Below are positions 25,096 to 33,733 of a stretch of 64,000 bases of DNA, in pieces. The DNA is from Pseudomonas synxantha BG33R (GTDB lineage: Bacteria; Pseudomonadota; Gammaproteobacteria; Pseudomonadales; Pseudomonadaceae): NCBI RefSeq assembly GCF_000263715.2, contig NZ_CM001514.1:296936-360935 (forward strand). Reading direction: 5' to 3'. The position numbers and the translations under genes are program-made. Below the pieces are notes generated by a model. It did not search any database and was not told the DNA's origin. It saw only the letters and a program-made list of their open reading frames with translations. Each line of letters begins with the position of its first letter. The first letter of the stretch is position 1.

Positions 25096-26448
25096 TCAGT
25101 GTCGGTAGCTGGAGCCGGTGTGTTGTTCGGGTAAGCGAGCGGTGCCGCGGAAAACTTTTTCCCGCAACGTGCCCTGCTCATAGGCGGTCTTGTACGACCC
25201 ACGTCGTTGTAGTTCCGGTATCACCAGGTCAATGAAATCCACATAGCTCTCCGGCGTCACAATGCGCGTCAGGTTGAAACCATCCAGCCCGGTTTCGCTG
25301 ATCCAGGATTCCAATTCGTCGGCAACCTGTTCAGGCGAGCCCACCAGGGTGATATAGCGTCCGCCCAGGGCGTGCTGTTCGAGCAATTTGCGCCGGGTCC
25401 AGTCGTTGTTTTGCAGGTTCTTGGTGGCCGACTGGATCGCGTTGCTCTTCACGTACTGGATCGGTTCGTCCAGTTCGTAGGCAGAAAAATCAATCGCCGT
25501 GGACGCCGAAAAGTGCGCCACGCCGGCTTCCGCACTGGCATAGCTCAGGTACTCGGCGTGCTTGGCCCATGCAAGCTCCTCGGTGGCGCCCACGATCACG
25601 TTGAGGCCCATGAACACCTTGATGTCATCCGGGTTGCGCCCAGCCTCCACTGCGCTGGCGCGTACCTTGTCCACCTGTAGCCTGGTCGCGGCCTTGTTCT
25701 GCCCGCTGATGAACACGCACTCGGCGTGGCGCCCGGCGAACAGCAGCCCGCGCTCGGAACTGCCGGCCTGGAACAGCACTGGCGTACGCTGCGGCGATGG
25801 CTCGCACAGGTGATAACCCTCTACCTGATAAAACTCACCGTGGTGCTCCACCTTGTGCACTTTGCCCGGTTGCGCATACACACGAGTTTGCGGGTCGTTG
25901 AGCACCGCGTCGTCTTCCCAGCTGCCTTCCCAGAGTTTGTACAACACCTCCAGGTATTCATCGGCCTGGTCGTAGCGCCGGTCATGTTCGACCTGTTCGG
26001 TGAGGCCCATGGCTTTGGCGGCGCTGTCGAGATAGCCGGTGACGATGTTCCAGCCGACGCGGCCACGGCTCAGGTGATCGAGCGTGGACATGCGCCGGGC
26101 GAACAGATAGGGCGGCTCGTAGGTCAGGTTGGCGGTAAGGCCGAAGCCAAGGTGCCGGGTGACGGCGGCCATGGCCGAGACCAGCAGCAACGGGTCGTTG
26201 ACCGGTAGTTGGATGGACTCCTTGAGCGGCACGTCAATCGAGTTCTGGTACACGTCATAGACGCCGACGATATCGGCGATAAACAAACCATCGAACAACC
26301 CACGCTCAAGAATCTGCGCCAGTTCGGTCCAGTATTCGAGGCTCTTGTACTCGGTCGAGTTGTCCCGTGGGTGAGTCCACAAACCGTGGTTGATATGCCC
26401 GATGCAGTTCATGTTGAAGGCATTGAGCAGGATCTTTTTCTTGCTCAT
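25096..26448 (-). CDS. LLM-class flavin-dependent monooxygenase (NtaA/SnaA/DszA type)
   Basis: A 450-residue luciferase-like monooxygenase that uses FMNH2 supplied by a partner reductase. Blocks of the NtaA/SnaA/DszA/SoxA group are visible: NAFNMNCIGHINHGLWTHPRD, GLFDGLFIADIVGVYDVY, GRVGWNIVTGYLDSAAKAMG and RTPVLFQAGSSERGLLFAGRHAE. Family members split C-S or C-N bonds, for example in sulfones or nitrilotriacetate. Its ATG overlaps the stop of the upstream SfnB-like gene by one base, so they are co-transcribed. With metQNI downstream, import followed by oxidative desulfurisation of an organosulfur compound is a sensible reading, but the substrate is unknown. Confidence 0.9.
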   Translation of the reverse strand: MSKKKILLNAFNMNCIGHINHGLWTHPRDNSTEYKSLEYWTELAQILERGLFDGLFIADIVGVYDVYQNSIDVPLKESIQLPVNDPLLLVSAMAAVTRHLGFGLTANLTYEPPYLFARRMSTLDHLSRGRVGWNIVTGYLDSAAKAMGLTEQVEHDRRYDQADEYLEVLYKLWEGSWEDDAVLNDPQTRVYAQPGKVHKVEHHGEFYQVEGYHLCEPSPQRTPVLFQAGSSERGLLFAGRHAECVFISGQNKAATRLQVDKVRASAVEAGRNPDDIKVFMGLNVIVGATEELAWAKHAEYLSYASAEAGVAHFSASTAIDFSAYELDEPIQYVKSNAIQSATKNLQNNDWTRRKLLEQHALGGRYITLVGSPEQVADELESWISETGLDGFNLTRIVTPESYVDFIDLVIPELQRRGSYKTAYEQGTLREKVFRGTARLPEQHTGSSYRH

Positions 26449-27641
26449 CAGATGGTCCCCCGCAGCGGCGGGTTTTCATCGTTGAGGTAATAGTTGCCTA
26501 CCGCATGGTATTTCCAGCGCACCGGATCATGCAGGGTGTGCACCCGGGCGTTGCGCCAGTGGCGGTCCAGGCCATGCTCGGCCAAAGTCGCCTGGCTGCC
26601 GGCCAGTTCGAACAAGGTGCTGCCCGCCGCGAGGGAAATCTCGGTGCTCAGGGCGCGCACTTCGGCCACGGCGATGGACGCGGCGGCGACGGTCTGGGCA
26701 TTGCTGTCGGCCTGGGCGCGGTCGAGGAATTCGCCGGAGCGCTCCAGCAACGCCTCGGCGGCGTGCAAGCGAATGCTCAGGTGGCCGAAGCTCTTTAGAG
26801 TCAGCGGGTCTTCGGTGGCCTTGTCGTTGCCGGAATCGATCCACGGGCGGGTCTTGGTGCGCACAAAATGCAACGCATCTTCAAAGGCTGCGCGGGCGAT
26901 GCCGGTGTCGATGGCGGCGTGAAGGATCTGCGCCAAAGGCCCCACGGTGGTCGGGCGTTCGAAGGCGCTCTGGAATGGGATCACGTCCTGCGCTGCGACC
27001 CACACGTTATCGAACACCACCGAGCCGCTGCCGGTGGTGCGCTGGCCGAAGCCGCTCCAGTCGTCGATGACCGTCAGGCCCTCGCTGTCACGGGGTACGA
27101 ACGCCAGTTGCTGGATGCCGTTTTCATCCACCACCGAGGTGGGAATGCGTTGGGCATAGATCGCGCCGGTGGCGTAGAACTTGCGCCCGTTGATGCGAAA
27201 ACCGTCGCCGTCGCGGGTGAGGCTGGTCACGCGGTCATGGGCGGTCTTGGTGCCCAGTTCCGCCAACGCGTTACCAAAGCGCTGGCCGGCCAGCACCTCG
27301 GCGTACAGGCGCTTTTGCTGCTCGGGGTTGCCGTTTACGCGCAGCACTTCAAGGGCATAAAAATGATTTTGCGGGATCTGACCCAAGGAGCCATCGGCCT
27401 GGGAAATCAGTGCAATCACCTTGGCCAGGGTGACGTTGGACACGCCCGCGCCACCGAATGCCTTAGGCACCGTGATACCCCACAGGCCGGAGCGCGAAAA
27501 CACGTCCAGCTCGGGCCACGGCAGGCGGCGTTCGCGGTCGCGCTGGGCGCTGTCGCGGCGCAAATCTTCAGCGAGGTCGCTGGCGACAATAAGGGCTTGC
27601 TCATCGCTGGTGATAACCGCGACGTGGTGAGAAAGGGTCAT
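26448..27641 (-). CDS. SfnB-family sulfur acquisition oxidoreductase (acyl-CoA dehydrogenase fold), copy 1
   Basis: A 397-residue flavoprotein of the acyl-CoA dehydrogenase superfamily, in the SfnB/DszC-like branch linked to sulfur scavenging. Recognisable blocks are RSGLWGITVPKAFGGAG, SLGQIPQNHFYALEVLR, DGFRINGRKFYATGAIYA, DWSGFGQRTTGSGSVVFDNV, and DRHWRNARVHTLHDPVRWKYHAVGNYYLN at the C-terminus. Likely uses reduced flavin to oxygenate a sulfur compound. The ATG has GGAG upstream. It is 40 bases after the second SfnB-like gene, of which it looks like a tandem, diverged paralogue, and overlaps the LLM monooxygenase gene. Confidence 0.88.
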   Translation of the reverse strand: MTLSHHVAVITSDEQALIVASDLAEDLRRDSAQRDRERRLPWPELDVFSRSGLWGITVPKAFGGAGVSNVTLAKVIALISQADGSLGQIPQNHFYALEVLRVNGNPEQQKRLYAEVLAGQRFGNALAELGTKTAHDRVTSLTRDGDGFRINGRKFYATGAIYAQRIPTSVVDENGIQQLAFVPRDSEGLTVIDDWSGFGQRTTGSGSVVFDNVWVAAQDVIPFQSAFERPTTVGPLAQILHAAIDTGIARAAFEDALHFVRTKTRPWIDSGNDKATEDPLTLKSFGHLSIRLHAAEALLERSGEFLDRAQADSNAQTVAAASIAVAEVRALSTEISLAAGSTLFELAGSQATLAEHGLDRHWRNARVHTLHDPVRWKYHAVGNYYLNDENPPLRGTI

Positions 27642-27681
27642 GAGTTTCTCCAGAAGCTCGTGGAAAAAGTGTTCTGGTCGG

Positions 27682-28923
27682 TTAAATCCAGGAATGACGA
27701 GCAGGTAAGGTGCCGTTCAGTCGATAGGCGCCGATGGCGTGATACTTCCAGCGCACCGGATCGTGCAGGGTATGCACCCGCGCGTTGCGCCAGTGACGGT
27801 CAAGGTTGAATTCGGCGAGGGTGGCGCGGCTGCCGGCCAGTTCGAAGAGCTTTTCGGTGACCTGCAATGCCACTTCGGTGGTGAGCACCTTGGCCTCGGC
27901 CACGGCAATCGAGGCGCGCGCGGCGGACTGCGCGGTGATCGGTGCCGCGCTGACCTGGTCCAGTACCTGACCGGCCTTGCGCAACAGTGCCTCGGCAGCG
28001 TGCAGTTCGATCTTCAACTTGCCGATATCGGCGATCACATACAGGTCATCGCTGGCCCGCTCGACCTTGGCGTCGATCCAGGGGCGTGAACGCTCGCGTA
28101 CAAAGGCGATAGTGTCGTCGAGGGCGCCACGGGCGATGCCGGCGTCAATGGCTGCCTGGATCAGTTGCGACACGGCACCCTGGATATTCGGGCTTTCGCC
28201 CAGGCGCCAGTTGTCGATGACCAACTCCGGGTCTACCGCCACCCGGTCAAGCAGCACGGTGCCGCTGGCGGTGGTGCGTTGGCCAAAACCGGACCAGTCA
28301 TCGACGATGCGCAACCCCTCGCTGCCGCGCCGCACAAAGGCCATGACTTGCTTGCCGTCATCGTTCAACGCCTTTATCGCGACCCAGTGGGCAAACAATG
28401 CGCCGGTGGAGTAGAACTTCTGGCCGCTGACCACGAACCCATCGCCTTCGGCCGTGAGGCGTGCCTTGAGCTCCAGCGTGTTTTTGGTACCGCGTTCCGG
28501 GCCGCCGTTGCCGATGCGCCACCCGTCGAGCACGCTTTGGAACAGCTGCTTTTTCTGGCGCTCGGTCGCGGTTCCCTGCAACACGTGCAGGATGCCGAAA
28601 TGGTTCTGCGGGATCTGCCCGAGGGCCGGGTCGGCTGCGCTGATGATCGCGAAGACTTCGGCCAGGGTCACAAACGACACCTGTGGGCCGCCGTATTCGC
28701 GGGGAATGGAAATACTGCCCAGGCCACTGCGGGTGAATTGTTCGAGTTGCGCCCACGGCAGTTTGCGCTGCTGGTCGCGCGTAGCGGCCTGCAGGCGCGC
28801 AGCCTGGGCCAGCTCATGAGCCGCACTCAGTGCCTGGGCGTCGTTGCGCAGCACCGTGGCGGGCAACAACAGGGGGGCTACGTCCAGATCACTCTGGGGG
28901 GGTGTTAGAGCCAAGTTAGACAT
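27682..28923 (-). CDS. SfnB-family sulfur acquisition oxidoreductase, copy 2
   Basis: A 413-residue paralogue of the adjacent gene with the same blocks: RSGLGSISIPREYGGPQ, ALGQIPQNHFGILHVLQG, GDGFVVSGQKFYSTGALFAHW, DWSGFGQRTTASGTVLLD and the C-terminal DRHWRNARVHTLHDPVRWKYHAIGAYRLNG. AAGGAG precedes its ATG. It is the first gene of a probable six-gene operon (SfnB-like, SfnB-like, LLM monooxygenase, metQ, metN, metI). The 187-base upstream region is AT-rich with an inverted repeat that could bind a sulfur-responsive regulator such as CysB. Two copies may act on different substrates or as a mixed enzyme. Confidence 0.88.
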   Translation of the reverse strand: MSNLALTPPQSDLDVAPLLLPATVLRNDAQALSAAHELAQAARLQAATRDQQRKLPWAQLEQFTRSGLGSISIPREYGGPQVSFVTLAEVFAIISAADPALGQIPQNHFGILHVLQGTATERQKKQLFQSVLDGWRIGNGGPERGTKNTLELKARLTAEGDGFVVSGQKFYSTGALFAHWVAIKALNDDGKQVMAFVRRGSEGLRIVDDWSGFGQRTTASGTVLLDRVAVDPELVIDNWRLGESPNIQGAVSQLIQAAIDAGIARGALDDTIAFVRERSRPWIDAKVERASDDLYVIADIGKLKIELHAAEALLRKAGQVLDQVSAAPITAQSAARASIAVAEAKVLTTEVALQVTEKLFELAGSRATLAEFNLDRHWRNARVHTLHDPVRWKYHAIGAYRLNGTLPARHSWI

Positions 28924-29043
28924 CAGCGCCGCTCCTTGGCTGCACGCAATGCCCTGGCGTTATGCACCGGGGTAATTCTGACCATACCGACCTCGCATTC
29001 AATGAAATAAAAACAGAAAAATCAGGAATGTCCGGTGGTCCGG

Positions 29044-29100
29044 TGCATATACCCTAAGCGTGTTAATTCTTTAAATAAACTAACTTTTAGGAATATGCAT
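29044..29100. promoter_or_regulatory. Long-spaced inverted repeat upstream of the SfnB-like operon
   Basis: TGCATATACCCTAA (29044-29057) and TTAGGAATATGCAT (29087-29100) form an imperfect dyad around an AT-rich centre containing TTCTTTAAATAAACT. It lies about 120 bases before the operon start. It has the size expected for a LysR-type or dimeric regulator site; regulator unknown. Confidence 0.4.
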
Positions 29101-29110
29101 AGAAGGGCTG

Positions 29111-29905
29111 TCACCCCGGTTCACAGGGTGAGCCGAAGCGACGCGGTTGATAGCCCGGCGCGGGCGAGGCAGGCGGGGTTGGCAAGACTGGCGTGCAGGC
29201 GGCGATACGTAGCGTGCGGGCCGGTGCCCAGCGTGAATTATTGCCCACGCGATCGAGAATGCAGTACGTGACTTCCAATCGGCAGTCGTCGCCCGCTTCG
29301 ACAATGATCTGGGACGGTACCCACACCTGCACTGCCAGGCCAACGTTTTTGGCCTGGATTTTCGGCAGGTCCAGGCGCACATCACCCCAGCGCAGGGTGA
29401 TGGCATCGCCGGCACTCATGTTCAAGTAAGGTTCGATGGTCAGCGGAATGCCGCGCCGAACCTGGTTGCGGTTGACGCCATGGCGGCGGATCGTCTCGGG
29501 CAAACCCACGGGGGCGAGATTCTGGTTTTCATCACTTTCGTGGTTGAGGCATGGCTCAGGCTGGCCTCCGGGGTAGTTGGTCTTGACCCGCACCAGGGTG
29601 ACGGCCGAGCGCATCGGACCATGGCCGATTTGCAGGACCTGGTAGTGGACGCGTGCCGGCCCGTCTTGCACGAAACTTTCCGGTACCCACAGATGAGTGA
29701 ACGTGCCGATCTTGCACGCCGTCACCTTGCGCGAGGCGGCAAAGCAGTTGTTCCAGAACAGTTCGATCAGGTCGCCTTCCTCCATGCCCGAGTAGGGGGA
29801 TATGTCGACCTGCAGATGGGTGGAGGCCAGGGCGCTGATGCCGTTTCCTACCGCCTGGGGCAGCTTCGGGGCAGGCAGCATGGCCAGGGTTTGAGTGTGT
29901 GTCAT
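29111..29905 (-). CDS. Protein with two tandem Ig-like repeats of unknown function
   Basis: A 264-residue protein with no signal peptide seen. Two related units can be aligned: about residues 10-115 (LPAPKLPQAVGNGISAL, HLQVDISPYSGMEEGDLIELFWNN, LWVPESFVQDGPARVHYQV) and about 130-235 (GLPETIRRHGVNRNQV, PLTIEPYLNMSAGDAITLRWGD, VWVPSQIIVEAGDDCRLEVTYCILD). These resemble the beta-sandwich repeats found in large Pseudomonas surface or adhesin-like proteins. The C-terminus is Pro-rich. AAGGAG seven bases upstream fixes the start. Function is unknown; it may be a stand-alone binding module. It sits between sulfur operons with no clear link to them. Confidence 0.7.
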   Translation of the reverse strand: MTHTQTLAMLPAPKLPQAVGNGISALASTHLQVDISPYSGMEEGDLIELFWNNCFAASRKVTACKIGTFTHLWVPESFVQDGPARVHYQVLQIGHGPMRSAVTLVRVKTNYPGGQPEPCLNHESDENQNLAPVGLPETIRRHGVNRNQVRRGIPLTIEPYLNMSAGDAITLRWGDVRLDLPKIQAKNVGLAVQVWVPSQIIVEAGDDCRLEVTYCILDRVGNNSRWAPARTLRIAACTPVLPTPPASPAPGYQPRRFGSPCEPG

Positions 29906-30166
29906 AAGTAATCTCCTTGTTGCAGCCAGCAGTCATCGTTCCGAACCTTCGGCGCAAAGGCACAGGGCGATTCGAAAGGAACGATTCAGTCAGTAGCCGG
30001 GATGGGATCCAATCCTTAAGGCGCTAGATAAGAGGGTTGGCCGGGGAGCGTCAATGGAGGCAAAAGGCTAAACGGCGGGTTTGAGGATATTCAGAAGGGT
30101 CTGACGGGGAGGGGGGTTTTAAGGGGGGTACGGCGGGGGATTTTATGCGCTGAAATGGTAACCCGT
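29906..30166. other. Gene-free region with a G-quadruplex-like tract
   Basis: No gene seen. The + strand carries G runs GGGG (30106-30109), GGGGGG (30111-30116), GGGGGG (30123-30128) and GGGGG (30135-30139) with loops of 1-6 bases, a textbook four-run G-quadruplex pattern. It lies about 200 bases upstream of the divergent start at 29905. Confidence 0.5.
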
Positions 30167-30266
30167 TGTAGGAGCGAGCTTGCTCGCGAAGAACGTAAAC
30201 GGTAACGCGGTAATTCAGATCGACCGAGTTGCCTGGGCGTTTTTCGCGAGCAAGCTCGCTCCTACA
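30167..30266. repeat. REP-type inverted pair, GTAGGAGCGAGC class
   Basis: TGTAGGAGCGAGCTTGCTCG at the left is mirrored by CGAGCAAGCTCGCTCCTACA at the right. This is a distinct REP family from the GTGGGAGG class and reappears nested at about 51955-52054. Confidence 0.88.
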
Positions 30267-30275
30267 GAGGGTGGG

Positions 30276-31022
30276 TCAGTGGGCGAGGAATTTGCTCAGA
30301 AACTGCCGGGTGCGTTCTTCCCTGGGGTTGGCGAACAACGCTTTGGCTTCACCCTGTTCAACGATCACGCCCTTGTCGAAAAAGATCACCCGGTTGGCCA
30401 CGTCCCGAGCAAAGCTCATTTCGTGGGTCACGATGACCATGGTGCGGTTTTCTTCGGCCAGGCTGCGAATGGTCGCCAGCACTTCGCCCACCAGTTCCGG
30501 GTCGAGAGCCGAGGTGGGTTCGTCGAACAGAATCACCTCCGGCTCCATGGCCAACGCACGGGCAATCGCCACACGCTGTTGCTGGCCGCCGGACAGTCGC
30601 CTTGGGTAGGACGCCTCCTTGCCCGCCAGGCCGACCCTGGCCAACAGCTTGCGCCCCAGTTCGGTGGCCGCTTCCCGTGGCATCTTCTTGACCACAATCG
30701 GGCCTTCGATGACGTTTTCCAGCGCAGTGCGGTGGGGGAACAGGTTGAAGTTCTGGAACACAAAGCCCACGTGCTGGCGCAGACGCCGTACCAGCCCCTG
30801 TTGCTGGTTGAGCGGCTTGCTGCCGTCGATCTGGATATCCCCCACCTTGATGCGGCCGCTGGTGGGTTCTTCGAGGAAATTCAGGCAGCGCAGGAAGGTG
30901 GTCTTGCCGGAACCGCTGGGGCCGATGATGGCGACCACTTCGCCTTCCTTGACCTCAAGGTCGATGCCGTCAAGCACCACTTGACCGTTGAATTGTTTGG
31001 TCAGTTTTTCAACCACGATCAT
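30276..31022 (-). CDS. tcyN: L-cystine ABC transporter ATP-binding protein
   Basis: A 248-residue ABC ATPase of the polar amino-acid class. Motifs: Walker [11 protein letters not shown]-loop [22 protein letters not shown], signature [15 protein letters not shown], Walker [14 protein letters not shown]-loop VTHEMSFA. The order binding protein-permease-ATPase beside D-cysteine desulfhydrase is that of E. coli tcyJ-dcyD-tcyL-tcyN, supporting cystine. It lies three bases after tcyL and is last in its unit. A GTAGGAGCGAGC-class REP pair follows. Confidence 0.88.
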   Translation of the reverse strand: MIVVEKLTKQFNGQVVLDGIDLEVKEGEVVAIIGPSGSGKTTFLRCLNFLEEPTSGRIKVGDIQIDGSKPLNQQQGLVRRLRQHVGFVFQNFNLFPHRTALENVIEGPIVVKKMPREAATELGRKLLARVGLAGKEASYPRRLSGGQQQRVAIARALAMEPEVILFDEPTSALDPELVGEVLATIRSLAEENRTMVIVTHEMSFARDVANRVIFFDKGVIVEQGEAKALFANPREERTRQFLSKFLAH

Positions 31023-31025
31023 GCT

Positions 31026-31691
31026 TCAGGACTCCAGGTCATGCCGGTTGACCCGGTCTTCCAGACGATTTTGCAGATGCGCCAGGATGCTCGCCAGGAT
31101 CCAGTAGAGAAGGGCTGCGGACAGATACATGGTGAAAATTTCGAAGGTACGCGCCGATACCAGTTGGGCCTGACGGAACAGCTCGGGCACCTGGATGGTG
31201 GCGGCCAGCGCAGTGTCCTTGACCAGCGAAATGAAGCTGTTGCCCAGGGGCGGCAATGCCGTGCGCATCGCTTGCGGCAGAATGGCCCGGCGCAGGGTTT
31301 GCGCACGGGTCATGCCAATACTGGCGGCGGCTTCCCACTGGCCACGCTCGATGGAGGCGATGGCGGCCCGCAGGATTTCACACGCATAAGCGGCCATGTT
31401 CAGCGAAAAGCCGATCATGGCCGCCGGGATCGGATCCAGCTCGATGCCCACTTGCGGCAAGCCGTAGTAGATCAGGAACAGCTGCACCAGCAACGGCGTA
31501 CCGCGAAAGAACGATACATAGACCCGGGCCGTCCAGCTCAGCAACTTGAAGCGCGACAGGCGCATCAAGGCCAGGCCGAAGCCCAGCAGCAAGCCGAAAA
31601 ACATCCCGCCCAGGCTGAGGATTACCGTGTAGTACGCGCCCTTGAGCAGAAAGGGCGCGGAGTCCAGCGCGAGTTGAAAACCTGCTTCCAT
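31026..31691 (-). CDS. tcyL: L-cystine ABC transporter permease
   Basis: A 221-residue membrane protein with the HisM/TcyL signature. Visible blocks are VYVSFFRGTPLLVQLFLIYYGLPQVG and the coupling segment AASIGMTRAQTLRRAILPQAMRTALPPLGNSF. A single permease gene in the operon implies a homodimeric channel, as in TcyL. Its ATG overlaps the tcyJ stop (TAATG), indicating translational coupling. Substrate by context: cystine, possibly also D-cystine or other sulfur diamino acids. Confidence 0.88.
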   Translation of the reverse strand: MEAGFQLALDSAPFLLKGAYYTVILSLGGMFFGLLLGFGLALMRLSRFKLLSWTARVYVSFFRGTPLLVQLFLIYYGLPQVGIELDPIPAAMIGFSLNMAAYACEILRAAIASIERGQWEAAASIGMTRAQTLRRAILPQAMRTALPPLGNSFISLVKDTALAATIQVPELFRQAQLVSARTFEIFTMYLSAALLYWILASILAHLQNRLEDRVNRHDLES

Positions 31692-32485
31692 TATTGAGTG
31701 ACGTCAGCGTTGAAGTACTTCTCGGACAGCTTCTTCAAGGTGCCGTCGGCGCGCAGTTTGTCGAGGGCCGTGTTGACCGCGTCGAGCAGTTCAGGCTCGC
31801 CTTTGCGCAGGGCGATACCGGCTTCCTGACGGGAGAAGGCGTCGCCGGCAGCGGCAGTGTCGGGGGCTTTCTTGGCGTATTCGAGGGCGGCCAGGCGGTC
31901 GATCAGGATCGCGTCGATACGGCCGATGCGCAGGTCCTGGAACTTGGTTGGGTCGTCGTTGTAGGTCTTGATAATGGCTTTGGGTTGATTGTCCTTGAGC
32001 CATTGTTCGTAGTTGGTGCCCAGGCCCACGCCGACTTTTTTACCGGCCAGGTCGTCGGCATTCGTGATCGAGTCGACGTTCTTTTTCAGCACCAGTGCCT
32101 GGATGCCGGACACGGTGTAGGGCTTGGAGAAATCGTACTTTTTCTTACGTTCTTCAGAGATGGTCACCTGGTTGACCACGGCGTCCAGGCGCTTGGATTC
32201 CAGCGCGGCGAGAATGCCGTCCCACGGAGTAGCTTGCAGCTTGACCTTGACGCCCAGCTCCTTGGCCAGTGCTTCGGACAGTTCCACTTCGAAACCGCTG
32301 AGCTTGCCGCTTTCGTCGACGAAGCTGAACGGTGGGTAGGTGCCTTCCAGACCGATCTTGATCTCGCCGGCCTTCTTGATGGTGTTCAACTGCTCGCCGG
32401 CAACCGCCTGGCCCAGCCAACCGGCGCCAAGCGCCAGGCCCAAAGTGCTGACCAGCAGAGTGCGACGCAATACAGAAATAGTCAT
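31691..32485 (-). CDS. tcyJ: L-cystine ABC transporter substrate-binding protein
   Basis: A 264-residue class 3 binding protein with a cleavable signal peptide (MTISVLRRTLLVSTLGLALGAGWLGQAVA). Blocks: IKIGLEGTYPPFSFVDESGKLSGFEVEL, LDAVVNQVTISEERKKKYDFSKPYTVSGIQALV and GVGLGTNYEQWLKDNQPKA, close to the FliY/TcyJ group. It is first in a three-gene importer unit. The desulfhydrase gene lies upstream on the same strand across an AT-rich 172-base gap, so it may have its own promoter there. Confidence 0.88.
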   Translation of the reverse strand: MTISVLRRTLLVSTLGLALGAGWLGQAVAGEQLNTIKKAGEIKIGLEGTYPPFSFVDESGKLSGFEVELSEALAKELGVKVKLQATPWDGILAALESKRLDAVVNQVTISEERKKKYDFSKPYTVSGIQALVLKKNVDSITNADDLAGKKVGVGLGTNYEQWLKDNQPKAIIKTYNDDPTKFQDLRIGRIDAILIDRLAALEYAKKAPDTAAAGDAFSRQEAGIALRKGEPELLDAVNTALDKLRADGTLKKLSEKYFNADVTQ

Positions 32486-32657
32486 GAAGAGCCCCTGTGT
32501 TTTTATGGTGAGCGAAGCAGGTGACGCAGTAGTCGTATCCTGCCTTAAAGCGCGAAGCGCGTCTTCGCCTTCGGCGCGATGATAAAGCGGGTTTTTAAGG
32601 CTTGAAAATAATAAAAAAACAATTTCATATTTCTTTTAAGAATATATGGGTATTCAA

Positions 32658-33653
32658 TCAATTGAATACTGAGTCATAGGCAAACAATGCCGGCGCCCCA
32701 CCGGTATGCAGGAAAATGATCGGCCCCTCTTCAAACCGCTGGCGCCCGATGCCGTCCAGCAAACCGGCCATGGCCTTGCCGGTATAGACCGGGTCCAGCA
32801 GCAGACCTTCCTGGCTGGCCAAAAGTTTGATCGCGGAAAGGGTGCCGGCATTCGGTTCGCCATAACGGGGGCCGAAATACTCGTCCCACAGGATCACTTT
32901 AAAGGCGTCGGGAATAGCCACTCCAAGCAACTCGGCAGTGCGTTCTGCCAGGCTTTGCACTTTGGGCAACTGCGCTTGCTCGGTGCGCGACACGGTGATG
33001 CCGATCACCGGCAACTGCGGCAGTACTTCGCTCAAGGCCAGGGCCAGGCCGCTGTGCGTGCCGGCACTGCCTGAGGCGAGCACCACGGCGGCAAACTCAA
33101 TCCCGCTGTCTTCAATCTGCGCGGCCAGTTCCAGCCCTGCGCGCACGTAACCCAAAGCGCCGAGTGCATTGGAGCCGCCGATAGGCACCAGGTAGGGTTT
33201 CTTGCCATTGCTGCGCAGGCGGTCGGCGAGGGCGGCGAGTTGGGCATCGGCGTTGTCGAGGTTTTCCACCAGCTCCACTTTGGCGTCAAACAACTCCAGC
33301 AGCAGGCGGTTGCCATTGGCCAGGTAGTTGGCGTCTTCGGTGCCAGTAGGGTTTTCCAGCAGAGCAACGCAGCCCAGGCCGAGTTTGGCGGCCAGTGCGG
33401 CGGTCTGGCGGACGTGGTTGGACTGGATCGCGCCGGCGGTGACCAAGGTGTCGGCGCCCTGGGCAATGGCGTCGGCCGCCAGGTATTCGAGTTTGCGCAG
33501 CTTGTTGCCACCCATGGCCAGGGGCGTGGTGTCGTCGCGCTTGACGTAAATGTCCCTGCCCAGCCAGGCCGACAGCCGTTCAAGTTTTTCCAGAGCGGTG
33601 GCACCGCTCAGTAGTTCCAGACGGTTAAAGCGCTCGAGCTGTTGTTTGATCAT
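32658..33653 (-). CDS. dcyD: D-cysteine desulfhydrase
   Basis: A 331-residue PLP enzyme of the ACC deaminase/D-cysteine desulfhydrase group that cuts D-cysteine to pyruvate, ammonia and sulfide. The PLP lysine lies in [12 protein letters not shown], followed by [19 protein letters not shown]; the phosphate-binding loop is [15 protein letters not shown]. Length matches E. coli DcyD (328). The start at 33653 gives [28 protein letters not shown]; longer versions are not conserved-looking. It precedes the cystine importer genes on the same strand and is divergent from epsC, giving a cysteine-metabolism cluster. Confidence 0.9.
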   Translation of the reverse strand: MIKQQLERFNRLELLSGATALEKLERLSAWLGRDIYVKRDDTTPLAMGGNKLRKLEYLAADAIAQGADTLVTAGAIQSNHVRQTAALAAKLGLGCVALLENPTGTEDANYLANGNRLLLELFDAKVELVENLDNADAQLAALADRLRSNGKKPYLVPIGGSNALGALGYVRAGLELAAQIEDSGIEFAAVVLASGSAGTHSGLALALSEVLPQLPVIGITVSRTEQAQLPKVQSLAERTAELLGVAIPDAFKVILWDEYFGPRYGEPNAGTLSAIKLLASQEGLLLDPVYTGKAMAGLLDGIGRQRFEEGPIIFLHTGGAPALFAYDSVFN

Positions 33654-33733
33654 GGCTACGCACGGTGACTGAATGATGGGGAGGACTATAGGCAGGCACT
33701 TTTCATCGGGCAACCGTCAATCGCTTATGAACA

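Noticed and set aside
30180..31697. A 505-codon + strand frame opposite tcyN and tcyL
   Set aside because: Composition and overlap show it is an antisense shadow of the cystine transporter genes; it also starts inside a REP element.
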